From Dehalococcoidia bacterium (GTDB taxonomy: Bacteria; Chloroflexota; Dehalococcoidia; Tepidiformales; Tepidiformaceae): a stretch of DNA of 64,000 nucleotides. How positions within the stretch are numbered: the stretch's first letter is position 1; every line of letters begins with the position of its first letter. A program made the position numbers and the translations under genes. Below are positions 63,694-64,000 of this stretch, in pieces. The stretch is from NCBI GenBank assembly GCA_007118095.1, contig SKSF01000035.1:1-64000 (forward strand), read 5' to 3'. The notes beneath the pieces are model-generated. The model did not search any database and was not told where the DNA came from. It was given only the letters and a program-made list of their open reading frames with translations.

Positions 63694-64000
63694 GTGGCAC
63701 AGGACACACAGGACCAGGCGGGCGCGAGCCCGTCCATTTATCAAAGCCCGAGTGCGCGGCCCTTCTACGTCCGCTTCGCGAAGTGGTGGTCCACCTTCCT
63801 GCGAGGCAAGCCGCTGGGCGCTTTCGGCATTGTCGTCATCATCATCATGGTCATCTGTGCCGTGTTCGCGGATGTGCTGGGCCGCTACGGCACCGGCGAA
63901 ACCTTCCGCCAGGAGAACCCGGCGTTCGACGAAGAACTTTACCAGCAATCGCTCACCGACCCGTCCATCCGCCTCGAGCACCCGCCAGAGACCTTCGAAC
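63694..64000 (+). CDS. ABC importer permease, DppC/OppC type, 3' end cut by window
   Basis: The first 102 codons are visible: a hydrophilic N-terminal tail, FAKWWSTFLRGKPLGAFGIV, a transmembrane helix (VVIIIMVICAVFADVL), and the start of the extracytoplasmic loop. This is the standard DppC N-terminus. GTG start at 63694 with CCGGAGG upstream, 14 bp after the first permease. The six-helix core and EAA loop lie beyond the window. Confidence 0.88.
   Translation, partial: MAQDTQDQAGASPSIYQSPSARPFYVRFAKWWSTFLRGKPLGAFGIVVIIIMVICAVFADVLGRYGTGETFRQENPAFDEELYQQSLTDPSIRLEHPPETFE

Overview
This is a GC-rich, gene-dense chromosomal stretch of a free-living, peptidoglycan-making, probably rod-shaped bacterium. 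It carries a near-complete division and cell-wall (dcw) cluster, a full mre/rod elongation cluster and many housekeeping genes. Gene content, GC bias and protein style suggest Chloroflexota (a Dehalococcoidia-like lineage), but this is an inference from general resemblance; no rRNA is present to confirm it. There is no prophage, insertion sequence or CRISPR array.

Layout. 1-3.4 kb: a truncated threonine aldolase, a small unknown protein, cytidine deaminase and an MFS transporter. 3.6 kb: tRNA-Pro(UGG). 3.7-4.5 kb: an alpha/beta hydrolase. 4.5-4.8 kb: a noncoding stretch with two related structured elements. 21.1-4.8 kb (minus strand): the dcw operon mraZ-rsmH-ftsL-ftsI-murF-mraY-murD-ftsW-murG-murC-murB-ddl-ftsQ-ftsA-ftsZ, with no murE. 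Most of its genes are chained by 4-bp ATGA overlaps, and it is driven by a near-consensus promoter with MraZ boxes at the transcription start. 21.3-23.0 kb: a Mog/MoaB protein and a TrmD-GNAT fusion. 23.0-28.9 kb: an APC permease, a CX5R phosphatase, a TetR-regulated ABC efflux pair, MoeA and a stand-alone Lrp ligand-binding protein. 29.0-36.1 kb: FakA-like kinase and Rpe, divergent from a DegV/FakB-like protein, RecG and RadA. 41.7-36.1 kb (minus strand): mreB-mreC-mreD-mrdA-rodA. 43.9-41.8 kb: LigA. 43.9-47.0 kb: hisH-hisA-hisF-hisI plus a second phosphatase. 47.0-52.1 kb: a RibD-type reductase, UvrA with an SOS-like box, an unusual FmdB-type protein and a VOC protein. 52.1-56.9 kb: SDR, a broken DUF433/DUF5615 toxin-antitoxin pair, an epoxide-hydrolase-type enzyme, a YhdH-type reductase, a possible PD-(D/E)XK protein and a NIPSNAP-like protein. 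60.4-56.9 kb: Mfd. 60.8 kb to the end: a Dpp/Opp-type ABC importer, cut by the window edge.

The genes fall into three large themes: septal wall synthesis (dcw), lateral wall synthesis (mre/rod) and DNA repair (RecG, RadA, LigA, UvrA, Mfd). A recurring regulatory feature is a TANNNT hexamer placed only 6-7 nt before the start codon of genes that begin transcription units. This suggests widespread leaderless transcription. Genes inside operons instead use Shine-Dalgarno sites or overlap-coupled starts. The most unusual items are the paired structured elements after ftsZ, the TrmD-GNAT fusion, the toxin-antitoxin module with one single-base lesion in each gene, and the FmdB protein with a lost zinc ligand and a Gly-Met-Pro repeat tail.
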